64,000 bases of DNA, from contig PLDK01000025.1 in assembly GCA_003135135.1 (NCBI GenBank), forward strand, positions 1-64,000, in the 5' to 3' direction. A program made the position numbers and the translations under genes. This document shows, in pieces, positions 17,155-27,100 of this stretch. Position 1 is the first letter of the stretch. Each line of letters opens with the position of its first letter. The notes beneath the pieces are model-generated. The model was not told the origin of the DNA, did not search any database, and saw only the letters and a program-made list of their open reading frames with translations. This stretch comes from Deltaproteobacteria bacterium (lineage in GTDB: Bacteria > Desulfobacterota > Binatia > Binatales > Binataceae).

Positions 17155-17638
17155 TCTCTTGTTCCTCCTCGTTCGATTGATGCGGCCGATACGAATTTCG
17201 GCAGCGTCAGGAGGATAGAGAATGTTGATTACCCGGTGATTAGAATGAAATTAATTCCCGCGAGTTTCACGTGAAGCCGCGATTAAGCTTCCGAGATCGG
17301 GAAATCGCGCAGTCATTAACACTTGGCGATCCGAAGCTTTCATCCGACGCCACTTCGTACCAGGCTTTTGCGCGGCTGCACACGCCAAGCGCCGCCGAGT
17401 CACCGGGCCCGCGTTTCCGTGTTTCGGGCTCACGCATCGCAAAGCAAGAATATAGTTCGCGAGATTGGCTGAGCCGTGGCCAAACGTCCCGTTTGGTTAT
17501 GTCAGTAACTATGATCGACGACCCAAAGATACATTCGCTGGCTAGTACTGATATGGTAACAGTAGAAAAGTAGGTGCGGAAAATCACTATCGCACGAACA
17601 GCAAGAAAGGCTTCGATGAGGAATCAGGAGTAATCACT
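17155..17638. other. Divergent intergenic region with an inverted repeat
   Basis: This 484-base gap lies between the divergent phosphoesterase and lipoprotein genes and is AT-richer than its surroundings. A clean inverted repeat, CCAAACG-TCC-CGTTTGG, lies at 17480-17496 and could be an operator or a small terminator. No protein-coding frame with motifs is seen. Confidence 0.6.
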
Positions 17639-17908
17639 ATGAAAAGGCAGCTAGGCAGTGCGGCGGCGTTGATTGGAATCGCATTCCTGCTCGGTACCGC
17701 GGTCGTCGGATGCGAAAAGGATACTACGACGACAGTCCCCGTAGCCGGCGAACAAGGACCACCAGGAGCACCGGGCGCTCCCGGCGCAGCCGCTCCGGCG
17801 CAGGGCTCCGAGAAAAACTCGCAGTCATCGACCACGACTACGACCGATCAGAATCCGGGTGGCTCTACCACGACCACCGACAAAAGCTCGAGTCAAAAGA
17901 CAAACTAA
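17639..17908 (+). CDS. Small collagen-like lipoprotein
   Basis: The 89-residue product has a lipoprotein signal (AVVGC, lipidated Cys at 25), then a short collagen-like Gly-x-y run (GEQGPPGAPGAPG, about 39-51), and a tail of Ser/Thr/Gln repeats (STTTTTDQNPGG, STTTTDKSSSQ). It should be anchored to a membrane and mostly disordered. The repeats could vary in length between strains. Function is unknown; surface adhesion or spacer roles are typical of bacterial collagen-like proteins. It is followed by a hairpin. Confidence 0.8.
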   Translation: MKRQLGSAAALIGIAFLLGTAVVGCEKDTTTTVPVAGEQGPPGAPGAPGAAAPAQGSEKNSQSSTTTTTDQNPGGSTTTTDKSSSQKTN

Positions 17909-17926
17909 TCGCCTCGGAACAATCGG

Positions 17927-17950
17927 GGGCGGCTCGGTATCGGGCCGCCC
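17927..17950 (+). terminator. Hairpin after the collagen-like lipoprotein
   Basis: GGGCGGC and GCCGCCC pair around a 10-base loop 18 bases after the stop codon, followed by TCATCTTG with scattered Ts. It is a plausible weak intrinsic terminator. Confidence 0.6.
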
Positions 17951-18076
17951 TCATCTTGCCCGCCTGTTCGAGTAATTCACGCTGTCACTCAAGCGCCGTT
18001 TGCGTGCGATACGACCGGCGTTGTAATGAATCAGTTAGATTTGCCCGCACGGATTGCGCATATAAGGAGAATCGTA

Positions 18077-19483
18077 ATGCCCGGATACACCATGACTATC
18101 GACGGCCAGTCGGTGAAGGGATCGAAATCCACCGGCGTGATCAATCCCGCCACCGGAAAAGTCTTCGCCGAGGTTCCCGATTGCACCAAGGCCGAACTCG
18201 ATCAGGCGATGTCCGCCGCGCAGCGTGCGTTTCCCGCCTGGAGCCGCGACATCAACGCGCGGCGCAAAGTCCTCCAGGAATGCGCGGCCGCATTGCAACA
18301 ACCGCCCGAAGGGCTGGCACGGACTCTAACCAAGGAGCAGGGCAAGCCGCTGGACAAGGCGGGGCAGGAAATCATGGGCACCTCGATGTGGTGCGCATAC
18401 ACGTCGATGCTCGATTTGCCCAGCGAGGTACTTCAGGACACGCCGCAGGGCAAAATCGAAGTAAAGCGCAAACCGCTCGGCGTCGTCGCCGCGATCACGC
18501 CGTGGAATTACCCGCTGATGCTCGGGATGTGGAAGATCGCGCCGGCCTTGCTCGCCGGCAACACCGTCGTGCTGAAGCCCTCGCCGTTCACGCCGATCAC
18601 CACGCTGATGCTTGGCGAGATCCTGCGCGACATAGTTCCGCCCGGAGTCCTCAACGTGGTATCGGGCGGTGACGAGCTCGGTGCGTGGATGACCAGTCAT
18701 CCGGCGCCGAGAAAGATCTCATTCACCGGCTCGGTTGAGACCGGCAAGAAGGTTGCGGCGGCAGCCGCGCCGGATCTGAAGCGGATTACGCTCGAGCTCG
18801 GCGGCAACGATGCCGCGATCATTTTGTCGGACGTGGATCCGGCGGTGGTGGCGCCGAAGATTTTCTGGGGCGCGTTCGAGAACTCCGGGCAGATCTGCAG
18901 CGCGATCAAGCGGGTGTACGTTCCGGAAAAGATGTACGCCGCGTTGCTCGAAAACCTTGGCGAGCTCGCGCGCGGCGTCAAGGTGGGAGACGGACTCGAG
19001 GCCGGAACCCAGCTCGGTCCAATCAACAACAAGCCCCAATTCGAGCGAGTGACCGAGCTAGTCGAGGACGCCAAGAAGCACGGCGCGAAGATTGTCTCCG
19101 GCGGCGCGCGCGTGGGCAAGGAAGGTTACTTCTTCGCCCCCACGATCGTCGGAAATATTTCCGATGGCGTGCGGCTCGTCGATGAAGAACAGTTCGGCCC
19201 CGCGCTTCCGGTCATTCCCTACAAGGATGTCGATGATGCGGTCCGCCGTGCGAACGCGACCCACTTCGGGCTGAGCGGTTCCGTGTGGTCCAACGATTCG
19301 GCACGCGGCGCAGAGGTGGCATCGCAACTGGAGTGCGGTTCGGCCTGGGTCAATCAGCATATTGCGATCGCACCGAATCTTCCGTTCGGCGGAGCCAAGT
19401 GGTCCGGGATTGGGGTGGAGAACGGCCCTTGGGGTCTGCTCGGCTTTACGGAAATCCAGGTGGTCAACTCGGTCAAGCTGTGA
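18077..19483 (+). CDS. NAD(P)-dependent aldehyde dehydrogenase
   Basis: The 468-residue product is an aldehyde dehydrogenase oxidising an aldehyde to the acid. It has the Rossmann region with TPWNYPLMLGMWKIAPALLA, KPSPFTP, SFTGSVETGK, the general-base Glu in LELGGND and the catalytic Cys in NSGQICSAIKR, plus LPFGGAKWSG at the C terminus. I set the start at ATG 18077, preceded by AAGGAG, rather than an in-frame ATG 17 codons upstream. The active-site context is seen in broad-substrate and semialdehyde-type ALDHs, so the substrate is open. An aldolase and a sugar kinase follow, which suggests a sugar-acid or aldehyde pathway. Confidence 0.93.
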   Translation: MPGYTMTIDGQSVKGSKSTGVINPATGKVFAEVPDCTKAELDQAMSAAQRAFPAWSRDINARRKVLQECAAALQQPPEGLARTLTKEQGKPLDKAGQEIMGTSMWCAYTSMLDLPSEVLQDTPQGKIEVKRKPLGVVAAITPWNYPLMLGMWKIAPALLAGNTVVLKPSPFTPITTLMLGEILRDIVPPGVLNVVSGGDELGAWMTSHPAPRKISFTGSVETGKKVAAAAAPDLKRITLELGGNDAAIILSDVDPAVVAPKIFWGAFENSGQICSAIKRVYVPEKMYAALLENLGELARGVKVGDGLEAGTQLGPINNKPQFERVTELVEDAKKHGAKIVSGGARVGKEGYFFAPTIVGNISDGVRLVDEEQFGPALPVIPYKDVDDAVRRANATHFGLSGSVWSNDSARGAEVASQLECGSAWVNQHIAIAPNLPFGGAKWSGIGVENGPWGLLGFTEIQVVNSVKL

Positions 19484-19505
19484 GGCGCGCGCATCGAAGA
19501 CATCT

Positions 19506-19561
19506 TATAATGTGGTAACAGCTGTCACCTCGGGGTACCGTGAAATTCGAGCGATACCCCG
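19506..19561 (+). promoter_or_regulatory. Candidate promoter and leader hairpin before the class II aldolase
   Basis: TATAAT at 19506-19511 is a perfect -10 match with no clear -35. Downstream, CGGGGTA (19531-19537) pairs with TACCCCG (19555-19561), and a run of nine Gs follows immediately. The hairpin and G-run lie in the mRNA leader, 22 bases before the aldolase ATG, and could affect ribosome access. The promoter call rests on the -10 box alone. Confidence 0.35.
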
Positions 19562-19583
19562 GGGGGGGCGGCGTTTTTCTGAA

Positions 19584-20315
19584 ATGGGACACTACGACGA
19601 ATACAAGCGGCGAGTCCTGCGCATCACCCAGCGGCTGTCCGCCGACGGTTACTTCGGATCGAAGTCCGGCAGCGCGGGCAACGTCTCGATGCTCGTCGAG
19701 GACGAGGACGCCGTCGTCATCACGCCGACGCACCTTCAATACAACCTGATGACGATCGAGGACATCTGCGTCGTGGACTTCGACCTCGCGCGAATCGAGG
19801 GCGAGCGCAAACCATCGATCGAAACTCCGATGCACGTAGCGACGTACAAAATGCGCGCCGACGTCAGCGCCGTCATTCATACCCATCAGATGTTCGCGAG
19901 CGCGATCAGCGTGCTGAATCAGCCGATCCCGCCGCTGTTCGACGAAGTCACGCTGGCGATAGGCAAGAGCGTCGAGGTCGTGCCGTACGCCCTGTCAGGC
20001 TCGCGCGAACTGCACGACAATGTCGCGCGCAAGCTCGCCAATCGATGCCATTGCTACATAATTCAGAACCACGGCGCGCTTTGCATCGGTACCGATCTCG
20101 ACGAGGCTTTCACTCTTGTAGAGTTGCTCGAGAAGTCCGCCACGATCTACATGCAAGCGCTGGCGACCGGCAAGCCGGTGACCGTTCTCCCTGACAAGAC
20201 CGTCGCGCAGCTTCACTCCGCGGTGATCGCGCGCCAGGATCGCGAAATCGCGCGCAAGGAAGCACACCACATCGCGCGGATGAAAGTCGCCCCCGAGGCG
20301 GAACCGAGCCACTGA
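19584..20315 (+). CDS. Class II aldolase/adducin family protein
   Basis: The 243-residue product is a zinc-dependent class II aldolase or epimerase of the fuculose-phosphate aldolase type. It shows SAGNVSML (phosphate-binding GN-S motif), ITPTHLQYNLM, ETPMHVATY, the metal-binding HTHQMFASA, and a third His in IIQNHGALCIGTDLDEAF. I chose ATG 19584, where similarity begins; the frame stays open further upstream without homology. The stop overlaps the PfkB start (TGATG). With a kinase next door it probably splits a phosphorylated sugar or sugar acid into two short fragments; the actual substrate is unknown. Confidence 0.9.
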   Translation: MGHYDEYKRRVLRITQRLSADGYFGSKSGSAGNVSMLVEDEDAVVITPTHLQYNLMTIEDICVVDFDLARIEGERKPSIETPMHVATYKMRADVSAVIHTHQMFASAISVLNQPIPPLFDEVTLAIGKSVEVVPYALSGSRELHDNVARKLANRCHCYIIQNHGALCIGTDLDEAFTLVELLEKSATIYMQALATGKPVTVLPDKTVAQLHSAVIARQDREIARKEAHHIARMKVAPEAEPSH

Positions 20316-21280
20316 TGAGCGGCCCGGCGGTTACGCTCGGCGCACACGTCCTCGACATCCTCGGCCGCTACGTTACTCATATCCCCGAAGGGCAAGGCAG
20401 CGTGTTGCTCGACGAGATCCGGCTCGCACCGGCTGGGTCTGCAGCGGGCACAGCAGTTGGCCTGGCGAAATTGGGACTCGCGGTTGCGACGGTGGGCGCC
20501 GTCGGCGACGATGCCCTGGGAGACGTACTTATCCGCGCGTTGAACAGCTTCGGCGTCGACACCAGCCAGGTTATTCGCAAGCCCGGCATCCAGACCTCAG
20601 CCAGTATCCTGCCGATCAGGCCGAACGGAGACCGGCCTGCGCTTCATGTGATCGGAGCCAACGCCGTCTATTCGATCGACGACGTACCCTGGCCGTTGAT
20701 CGAGCGCGCGGCGCATCTGCATCTCGGCGGCAGCGATTCGATGCGCGGACTGGGGCGCGATGGAGCCGCGCAGATACTCCGGCGCGCACGCGACAGCGGC
20801 GCCACCACCAGCATGGACATCCTGAGCGAAGGCTCACCCAAGCTCCTCGCGATCCTGAAGCCCTGTCTGCCGTTCGTTGATTGGTTCATGCCCAACGCCG
20901 ATCAAGCTTGCAAGCTCACGCAATCACAGGCACCCGACGAGGCAGCCCGGCAGCTGCTCGACCTCGGCGTGCGCGGAGTTGTGCTCACGATGGGCGGCGC
21001 TGGCAGCCTTCTAACGACTGCGCGCGAGAAGGTTCATCTGGCGGCGCACGATATTGCGGTAGTTGACACGTCAGGATGCGGCGACGCGTATTGCGCCGGC
21101 TTCATTCGCGCGATCCGGCTGGGTTGGCCGCCGTCGGAATGCATGAAGCTCGGCAATGCCGCGGCAGCGATGGTGGCGCAAGGCCTGGGCTCGGACGCCG
21201 GCATCCGCGATTTGGACGATACCGTCCGCTTCATGCGCGGAACTCCCTTGCGTCCCAGCCGACGGTCTTGCAGAAATTGA
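20315..21280 (+). CDS. PfkB-family carbohydrate kinase
   Basis: The 321-residue product is a ribokinase-like sugar kinase. The N-terminal signature ([29 protein letters not shown]) and the C-terminal one ([15 protein letters not shown], which holds the catalytic Asp of the DTxGxGD motif) are both present. It has LHLGGSDSM and [10 protein letters not shown] between. It phosphorylates a sugar, nucleoside or sugar-like alcohol with ATP. Translational coupling to the aldolase (TGATG) suggests they act in sequence on the same substrate. The substrate cannot be told from the sequence. Confidence 0.92.
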   Translation: MSGPAVTLGAHVLDILGRYVTHIPEGQGSVLLDEIRLAPAGSAAGTAVGLAKLGLAVATVGAVGDDALGDVLIRALNSFGVDTSQVIRKPGIQTSASILPIRPNGDRPALHVIGANAVYSIDDVPWPLIERAAHLHLGGSDSMRGLGRDGAAQILRRARDSGATTSMDILSEGSPKLLAILKPCLPFVDWFMPNADQACKLTQSQAPDEAARQLLDLGVRGVVLTMGGAGSLLTTAREKVHLAAHDIAVVDTSGCGDAYCAGFIRAIRLGWPPSECMKLGNAAAAMVAQGLGSDAGIRDLDDTVRFMRGTPLRPSRRSCRN

Positions 21281-21332
21281 GAAGCAGACGACCGGCCTGA
21301 CTTTATCCGGGGAACAAGACGGGGAACCAAAG

Positions 21333-22208
21333 ATGGATCGAGCGGACGACGCAGGGGTCAAGCGGCCTGCATTGCAAACTCAACTCTCGCGCCGCGCATT
21401 CGTGGTGGGAAGTCTCGCGGCCGGCTTCGCGCTGGCGGTGATGCCGGTGTCGGCCGACACGATTACGACCGATAGCAACGGATTGGTTGCCGGTGAGGTC
21501 AAGATTCCGGTCGAAGGCGGCGAGATTCCTGCGTATCGCGCGATGCCGGCGAGCGGAGGGCCTTTTCCGACCGTGCTGGTGGTTCACGAGATTTTTGGCG
21601 TCCACGAACATATCAAGGACATCTGTCGGCGTCTGGCCAAACTGGGCTACTTTGCGGTGGCGCCGTTGCTCTATGCGCGCGAAGGCGACGTCGCGAGCAT
21701 GAGTGACGTTCAGCAGATCATCGCGAAGGTCATCGCCAAAGTGCCCGACAAACAGGTTGCCTCCGATCTCGACGCGACCGTGGCATGGGCGAAAAGCACG
21801 GGTAAGGCTGATACCGCGAAACTCGGCATCACCGGGTTCTGCTGGGGCGGCCGGCAGGTCTGGCTCTATGCCGCACACAACCGCTCTCTGAAAGCCGGGG
21901 TCGCGTGGTATGGGCCGCTGCAGCCCGCGGCGGCTGCCATCAGGCCGAAGAATCCGATCGATTTGGTGGATCAGATCAACGCGCCGATTCTCGGCCTCTA
22001 CGGCGGCGCCGACATGGGAATCCCGGTTGCGCAGATCGAGCAGATGCGCGCCGCGCTAAAGGCGGCGGGCAAGCCGTCAGAAATCGTGATCTATCCCGAT
22101 ACCCCGCACGGCTTTAACGCCGACTATCGTCCAAGCTACAGGCCGGAAGCCGCGAAAGATGGATGGAAGCGGATGCAGGCCTGGTTCAAGGAACACGGCG
22201 TAGGCTGA
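21333..22208 (+). CDS. Tat-exported dienelactone hydrolase-like protein
   Basis: The 291-residue product starts with a twin-arginine signal ([20 protein letters not shown]) and continues with a dienelactone-hydrolase alpha/beta domain. The catalytic triad is visible: Cys in GFCWGGRQ, Asp in LYGGADMG, His in [22 protein letters not shown] is the oxyanion-side signature. I chose ATG 21333; the open frame further upstream overlaps the kinase. Such enzymes hydrolyse lactones or esters such as 4-carboxymethylenebut-2-en-4-olide. Periplasmic location through Tat sets it apart from cytoplasmic catechol-pathway enzymes. Confidence 0.9.
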   Translation: MDRADDAGVKRPALQTQLSRRAFVVGSLAAGFALAVMPVSADTITTDSNGLVAGEVKIPVEGGEIPAYRAMPASGGPFPTVLVVHEIFGVHEHIKDICRRLAKLGYFAVAPLLYAREGDVASMSDVQQIIAKVIAKVPDKQVASDLDATVAWAKSTGKADTAKLGITGFCWGGRQVWLYAAHNRSLKAGVAWYGPLQPAAAAIRPKNPIDLVDQINAPILGLYGGADMGIPVAQIEQMRAALKAAGKPSEIVIYPDTPHGFNADYRPSYRPEAAKDGWKRMQAWFKEHGVG

Positions 22209-22243
22209 AATGTATATTTGCGAGTGACTATTGGAGCGGGTAA

Positions 22244-23968
22244 TCAGTTCGGATATGGATAGCCATTCGCAAGCGCCCTAGCCAGCGACGCATCATAGCC
22301 ATATATGTCATCGAAAAAGCGGACTTCGCCATCCGGCTCAACTACTGCAGTACTATAGAGAATTAGTACCGGAATAGGCTTGTCGAGATTCACCTGTACG
22401 GTGGTATCGCCGTTCATCGTGGCGCGAATTTTGTCCACCGTCCATTCGGGCTTGTCGCGCAGCACCCACGCCGCCAGAGCGACCGGATCTTCGACCCGGA
22501 TGCATCCGTGACTGAAATCGCGGCGGGAACGCGCGAACAGTTCCTGCTCCGGCGTGCCGTGCATATACACGTTGTATTGATTGGGGAACATGAACTTGAC
22601 CAGGCCGAGCGCATTCTTGGGTCCGGGTAGCTGCCGAATACTCAGTGCGCCGGAACGAAGTCCGCTTATGACCTCGCCCGTCGCCGGAGACGACGGAACA
22701 ACGTTGCCGCTTTCATCTACTACTTCGAATCCATGATCGGCCAGATAATCGGGATCGCGGCGCGTCTTTGGGACCAGCTCCGCGCGCTGGATCGACGGCG
22801 GAACAAGCCAATAGGGGCGGAAGATTACATACCGCATGTCATTCGCGAACACGGGCGTCTGCGTACGCATCGCCCTGCCGACGACTACTTTCATCGTCAG
22901 GTAGTTGGCAGCTTGACGGCGCATCGTATGCAGCCGGAATTCGGGAATGTTGACGATGATTGGCGGCTCGGGGAAGTCCGGCGGTATCCAGCGATATCGT
23001 TCCAGCGTGAGTTGGAGCTGTTGCACGCGGGTTTTGAGCGGCACGTTCAATTGGGTCACCGTGCCCTTACCCAACACACCGTCGGTATCGAGGCCATGGC
23101 GACGCTGGAAATGTTTCACGGCGCCGACGACGGCGCCGTTGTAAACGGTCGAGTTAGCGGGCACGTCGGCATTGGATGGAAGGTCGCCGAGTTGACGCAA
23201 TCGCGCGACCAGCTGAGCCATCGACGCAAAGGAATGTCCGGGGTGCACGCTCTTTCGCGGTATAGGTATGAGCGGAGCATCACCCGCGCTCGCCATCTTC
23301 GAGTAGCTGACGAGCGCATCTTCGGCTCGCCGATAACCATCATAATTCGGTTCGACTATCGCGATGATCGCGGGGATGTCCGACGCCGGAAGCACCTCGG
23401 TTCTCAGCAATTCGGCCAAGTCATACCGTTTGGGTCCGACGACCGTGCCGAACTTGAAGTGTTGAGGGTTGACCCTTCCAGCATGCAGGGCGGAAATGTA
23501 GCGCATCGCGGAGACCGTCAGCGCCAAATCGATATGCGCAAGGTCGGTATCGGATGCCTTGGGAGCCGGCGGTTGGAGCCGGGCCAGTCGCGCGCCCCAT
23601 CGCGATGCGTCGTAGTCCTCGGGGTTGAGGCCCTTCGAGGAAGCATTCTGAAAGAGCAGTATCATCGAGCGGGCTTGAGGGCTGGCGTTGCCGTTTTGGA
23701 TCCAGGCGATCGAATTGCTGCGCGAGTCGTAGAATTTTCTTACGTCGTCGCGATAGTCGGTGAAATTGGGCCAGCGCAAATCGGCAAGCGCGCCGGCGGC
23801 GATCAGAGCGCCGAGATCGCCGGGGCCTTGAGTCGCGGCGCTGGCAGCTTGCGCCACGTTGGGGGTCGGAGTCGCCGCGGGAGAGCCGGCGGCGAAGGCC
23901 GTGCTGGTCGCGGCGCCGCAGCACAGGGCTGCGATCAATCCCGCCAACATTGATTTGTGAATCTTCAT
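22244..23968 (-). CDS. YcbB-type L,D-transpeptidase
   Basis: The 574-residue exported protein has a signal peptide (LAGLIAALCCGAATSTAFA), a scaffold region, a peptidoglycan-binding domain (VGAVKHFQRRHGLDTDGVLG, about 280-300) and a YkuD/YcbB catalytic domain. The catalytic region contains PFVF-like and YVIFRPYWLVP segments, MHGTPEQELF, and SHGCIRVEDP with the nucleophilic Cys. It forms 3-3 cross-links in peptidoglycan or attaches proteins to it. Length and order match YcbB/LdtD. It diverges from the acyl-CoA carboxylase gene. Upstream 23969-24142 should hold both promoters. Confidence 0.93.
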   Translation of the reverse strand: MKIHKSMLAGLIAALCCGAATSTAFAAGSPAATPTPNVAQAASAATQGPGDLGALIAAGALADLRWPNFTDYRDDVRKFYDSRSNSIAWIQNGNASPQARSMILLFQNASSKGLNPEDYDASRWGARLARLQPPAPKASDTDLAHIDLALTVSAMRYISALHAGRVNPQHFKFGTVVGPKRYDLAELLRTEVLPASDIPAIIAIVEPNYDGYRRAEDALVSYSKMASAGDAPLIPIPRKSVHPGHSFASMAQLVARLRQLGDLPSNADVPANSTVYNGAVVGAVKHFQRRHGLDTDGVLGKGTVTQLNVPLKTRVQQLQLTLERYRWIPPDFPEPPIIVNIPEFRLHTMRRQAANYLTMKVVVGRAMRTQTPVFANDMRYVIFRPYWLVPPSIQRAELVPKTRRDPDYLADHGFEVVDESGNVVPSSPATGEVISGLRSGALSIRQLPGPKNALGLVKFMFPNQYNVYMHGTPEQELFARSRRDFSHGCIRVEDPVALAAWVLRDKPEWTVDKIRATMNGDTTVQVNLDKPIPVLILYSTAVVEPDGEVRFFDDIYGYDASLARALANGYPYPN

Positions 23969-24142
23969 GCCTGCGTGCCGCTCGCGATGACACAGTACAT
24001 AGGTTGCGCGCCGATTCGCCGCAAGAGCACGGCGCTGAACCTGTCAATCGGATGCGGGGCGCTTTCGCGCGGCGGGGTCATCATGCTTTAGATACAAATT
24101 AAGGCGAAGGATCGAGGTGACTTAAATAGAGACGGGAGAAAT

Positions 24143-27100
24143 ATGACTCCGAACAGTCTTCTGATCGCCAACCGTGGTGAGATCGCAATTCGCATCATCC
24201 GTGCGGCCGCCGAGATGGGCATCCGCACCGTGACCGTTTTCCCGGACGACGATTCCACGTCGCTGCACACGCGCAAGGCCGACGAGGCCCGTCGTCTAAG
24301 CGGTGCGGGCGCGGCCGCGTACCTCGACGGCGAACAGATTATCGCGGTCGCCAAAGAGACGGGCTGCGATGCGATCCATCCCGGCTACGGCTTTCTCAGC
24401 GAGAACGCCGGCTTTGCGCGGCGTTGCGCCAGCGAGGGCATCACGTTCGTGGGACCGCGAGCCGAGATACTCGAACTCTTCGGCGACAAGCTGCAGGCGC
24501 GGCGGCTGGCCGAGCGATGCGGCGTGCCGATTCTGCGCGGCAGCTCGGGGCCGACGAGCCTCGATGAAGCGCGACACTTTTTTTCGTCGTTGGGCGAGGG
24601 CGCGTCGATGATGATCAAAGCGGTGGCAGGCGGCGGCGGCCGCGGCATGCGCGCCGTCTCGCACATCGAGGAAATCGAGAAAGCATACCAACGCTGTCAG
24701 TCCGAGGCGCGCGCATCGTTCGGCAACGGCGACGTGTACGTCGAGCAGTTGATGCCGCGCGCGCGTCATATAGAAGTGCAGATCATCGGGGATGGATCGG
24801 GCAACGTCAGCCATCTCTGGGAGCGCGAGTGCAGCATCCAGCGCCGCAATCAGAAGATCGTGGAGATAGCGCCGAGCCCGGGACTAGCGCCGGCGCTGCG
24901 CGATCGGCTGACAGCGGCCGCGGTGCGGATGGCCAGGGAGGTGCGTTACGACAACCTCGGCACGTTCGAGTTTCTGGTCAATGGCGACGCATCCGCGAAG
25001 AACGGCGAGGCGGACTTTGCGTTCATCGAGGCCAACCCGCGGCTCCAGGTCGAGCACACTGTCACGGAGGAGGTGACGGGCATCGATCTCGTCAAGCTGC
25101 AGATTCAACTGGCGGCAGGCCGCTCGCTCGCGGAGCTCGGGATGCAACAAGCGGACATTCCCAAACCGCGCGGGTTCGCGATGCAGGTGCGAATCAACAT
25201 GGAATCGATGCGCGCCGATGGCAGCGCGAAACCGGCGGGTGGAACGATCACCGCGTTCGAGGCGCCGTCGGGACCGCGCGTGCGGACCGATTCGTTCGCC
25301 TATGCGGGATATACGACAAGCCCGAACTTCGATTCGCTGCTCGCCAAACTCATTGCGCACTCGCACTCGGCGGACTTCGCCGACGTGGTGGCGAAAACAT
25401 ATCGCGCGCTATGCGAATTCAGAATCGAGGGCGTGCCGACCAACATTGGATTCCTGCAGAGCCTGCTGCAGCATCCCGAGTTCATCGCGAATCGTGTGTA
25501 CACGCGCTTCGTCGAGGACAATATCGCGGCACTGGTCGGCGGCGCGCAATCCGGGCATCAGCGGCTGTTCTTCGAGCATTCAGCGCCGGCTCCCGCAGCG
25601 GGCGCCGGGCATGCCGGCGCACGGCGCGCAGGAGCAAAGATCGACGCGAGCGATCCGCTGGCGGTGCTGCATCATGGCAAATCCGGCAATCAACCGCCGT
25701 CGCCATCGGCGGCTTCCACCACCGCCGTGACACCGCAATCGCACGACATCAGGGGGCCTGAGAACACGGTCGCGATCGAGGCGCCGATGCAGGGCACGAT
25801 CGTTTCCGTCGATGTCAGCGAAGGCGACCGGGTACATCGCGGCCAGCAACTATTCATCATGGAAGCGATGAAAATGGAGCACGTCATCGGGGCAGACAAG
25901 AGCGGGATCGTGCGGCGCATCACGGTGGCCAAGGGCGACGCAATCTTCGAAGGGCATCCACTGGCCTTTATCGAGGAGGCCGAGGTCGAAACGGCGCATC
26001 GCGACGCGGCCGAAGACGTGGACCTGGATCGCGTGCGTCCCGATCTCGCGGAAGTGATCGAGCGTCATGCGCTGGGACTCGACGCCGCGCGGCCCGACGC
26101 GGTTGCGCGCCGCCGCAAGACCGGGCAGCGCACCACTCGCGAAAATATCGACGACCTGTGCGACCCGGGCACCTTCGTCGAGTACGGTCCACTGGTGATC
26201 GCGGCGCAGCGGCGCCGCCGCACGATCGAGGACCTGATCAAGAACACGCCGGCTGACGGAATGGTCGCCGGAATCGGACGCGTCAACGGCGACCTGTTCG
26301 AGGAATCCAAAGCGCAATGCATCCTCATGTCGTACGATTACACCGTGCTCGCCGGCACGCAGGGGGCACAGAACCATCGCAAGAAAGACCGGATGTTCGA
26401 AATCGCGCAGAAGTCGCGCCTGCCGGTGGTGTTCTTCACCGAGGGCGGCGGCGGGCGTCCGGGCGATACCGACGGGCTTGGCGTGGCAGGACTCGACTGC
26501 CTGGCGTTCAACTACTGGGGAAAGTTGAGCGGTCTGGTGCCGCTGGTAGGTATCAACTCGGGCAGGTGCTTCGCCGGCAATGCGGCATTGCTCGGATGCT
26601 GCGATGTAGTAATAGCCACCAAGGGATCTAACATCGGGATGGGCGGGCCTGCGATGATCGAAGGCGGCGGACTGGGTATTTTTCGACCGGAAGAAGTAGG
26701 ACCGATGGACGTGCAAGTGGCTAATGGCGTGGTAGACATTCCGGTCGCCGACGAGGCCGAAGCAGTACTAGTGGCCAAGAAGTACCTATCCTACTTCCAG
26801 GGAGAGGTTCGCGGCTGGGAATGCGCCGACCAGCGTTTGTTGCGCACGATCATCCCCGAGAACCGGCTTCGCGTCTACGATGTCCGATCGGTCATCGAGA
26901 CTCTGGCCGATACCGGATCGGTGCTCGAGATACGCCGGCAGTTCGGCCCCGGGATGGTGACGGCGTTGATCAGGATCGAAGGGCGTCCGGTCGGACTGAT
27001 CGCCAACAACCCGGTTTATCTCGCGGGCGCAATCGACAGCAACGGCGCCGACAAGGCCGCGCGGTTCATGCAGCTTTGCGACGCGTTCGACATTCCGCTG

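Noticed and set aside
15880-17274. Long plus-strand open frame across the phosphoesterase gene
   Set aside because: It is a GC-rich shadow of the well-conserved phosphoesterase on the other strand and shows no motifs.
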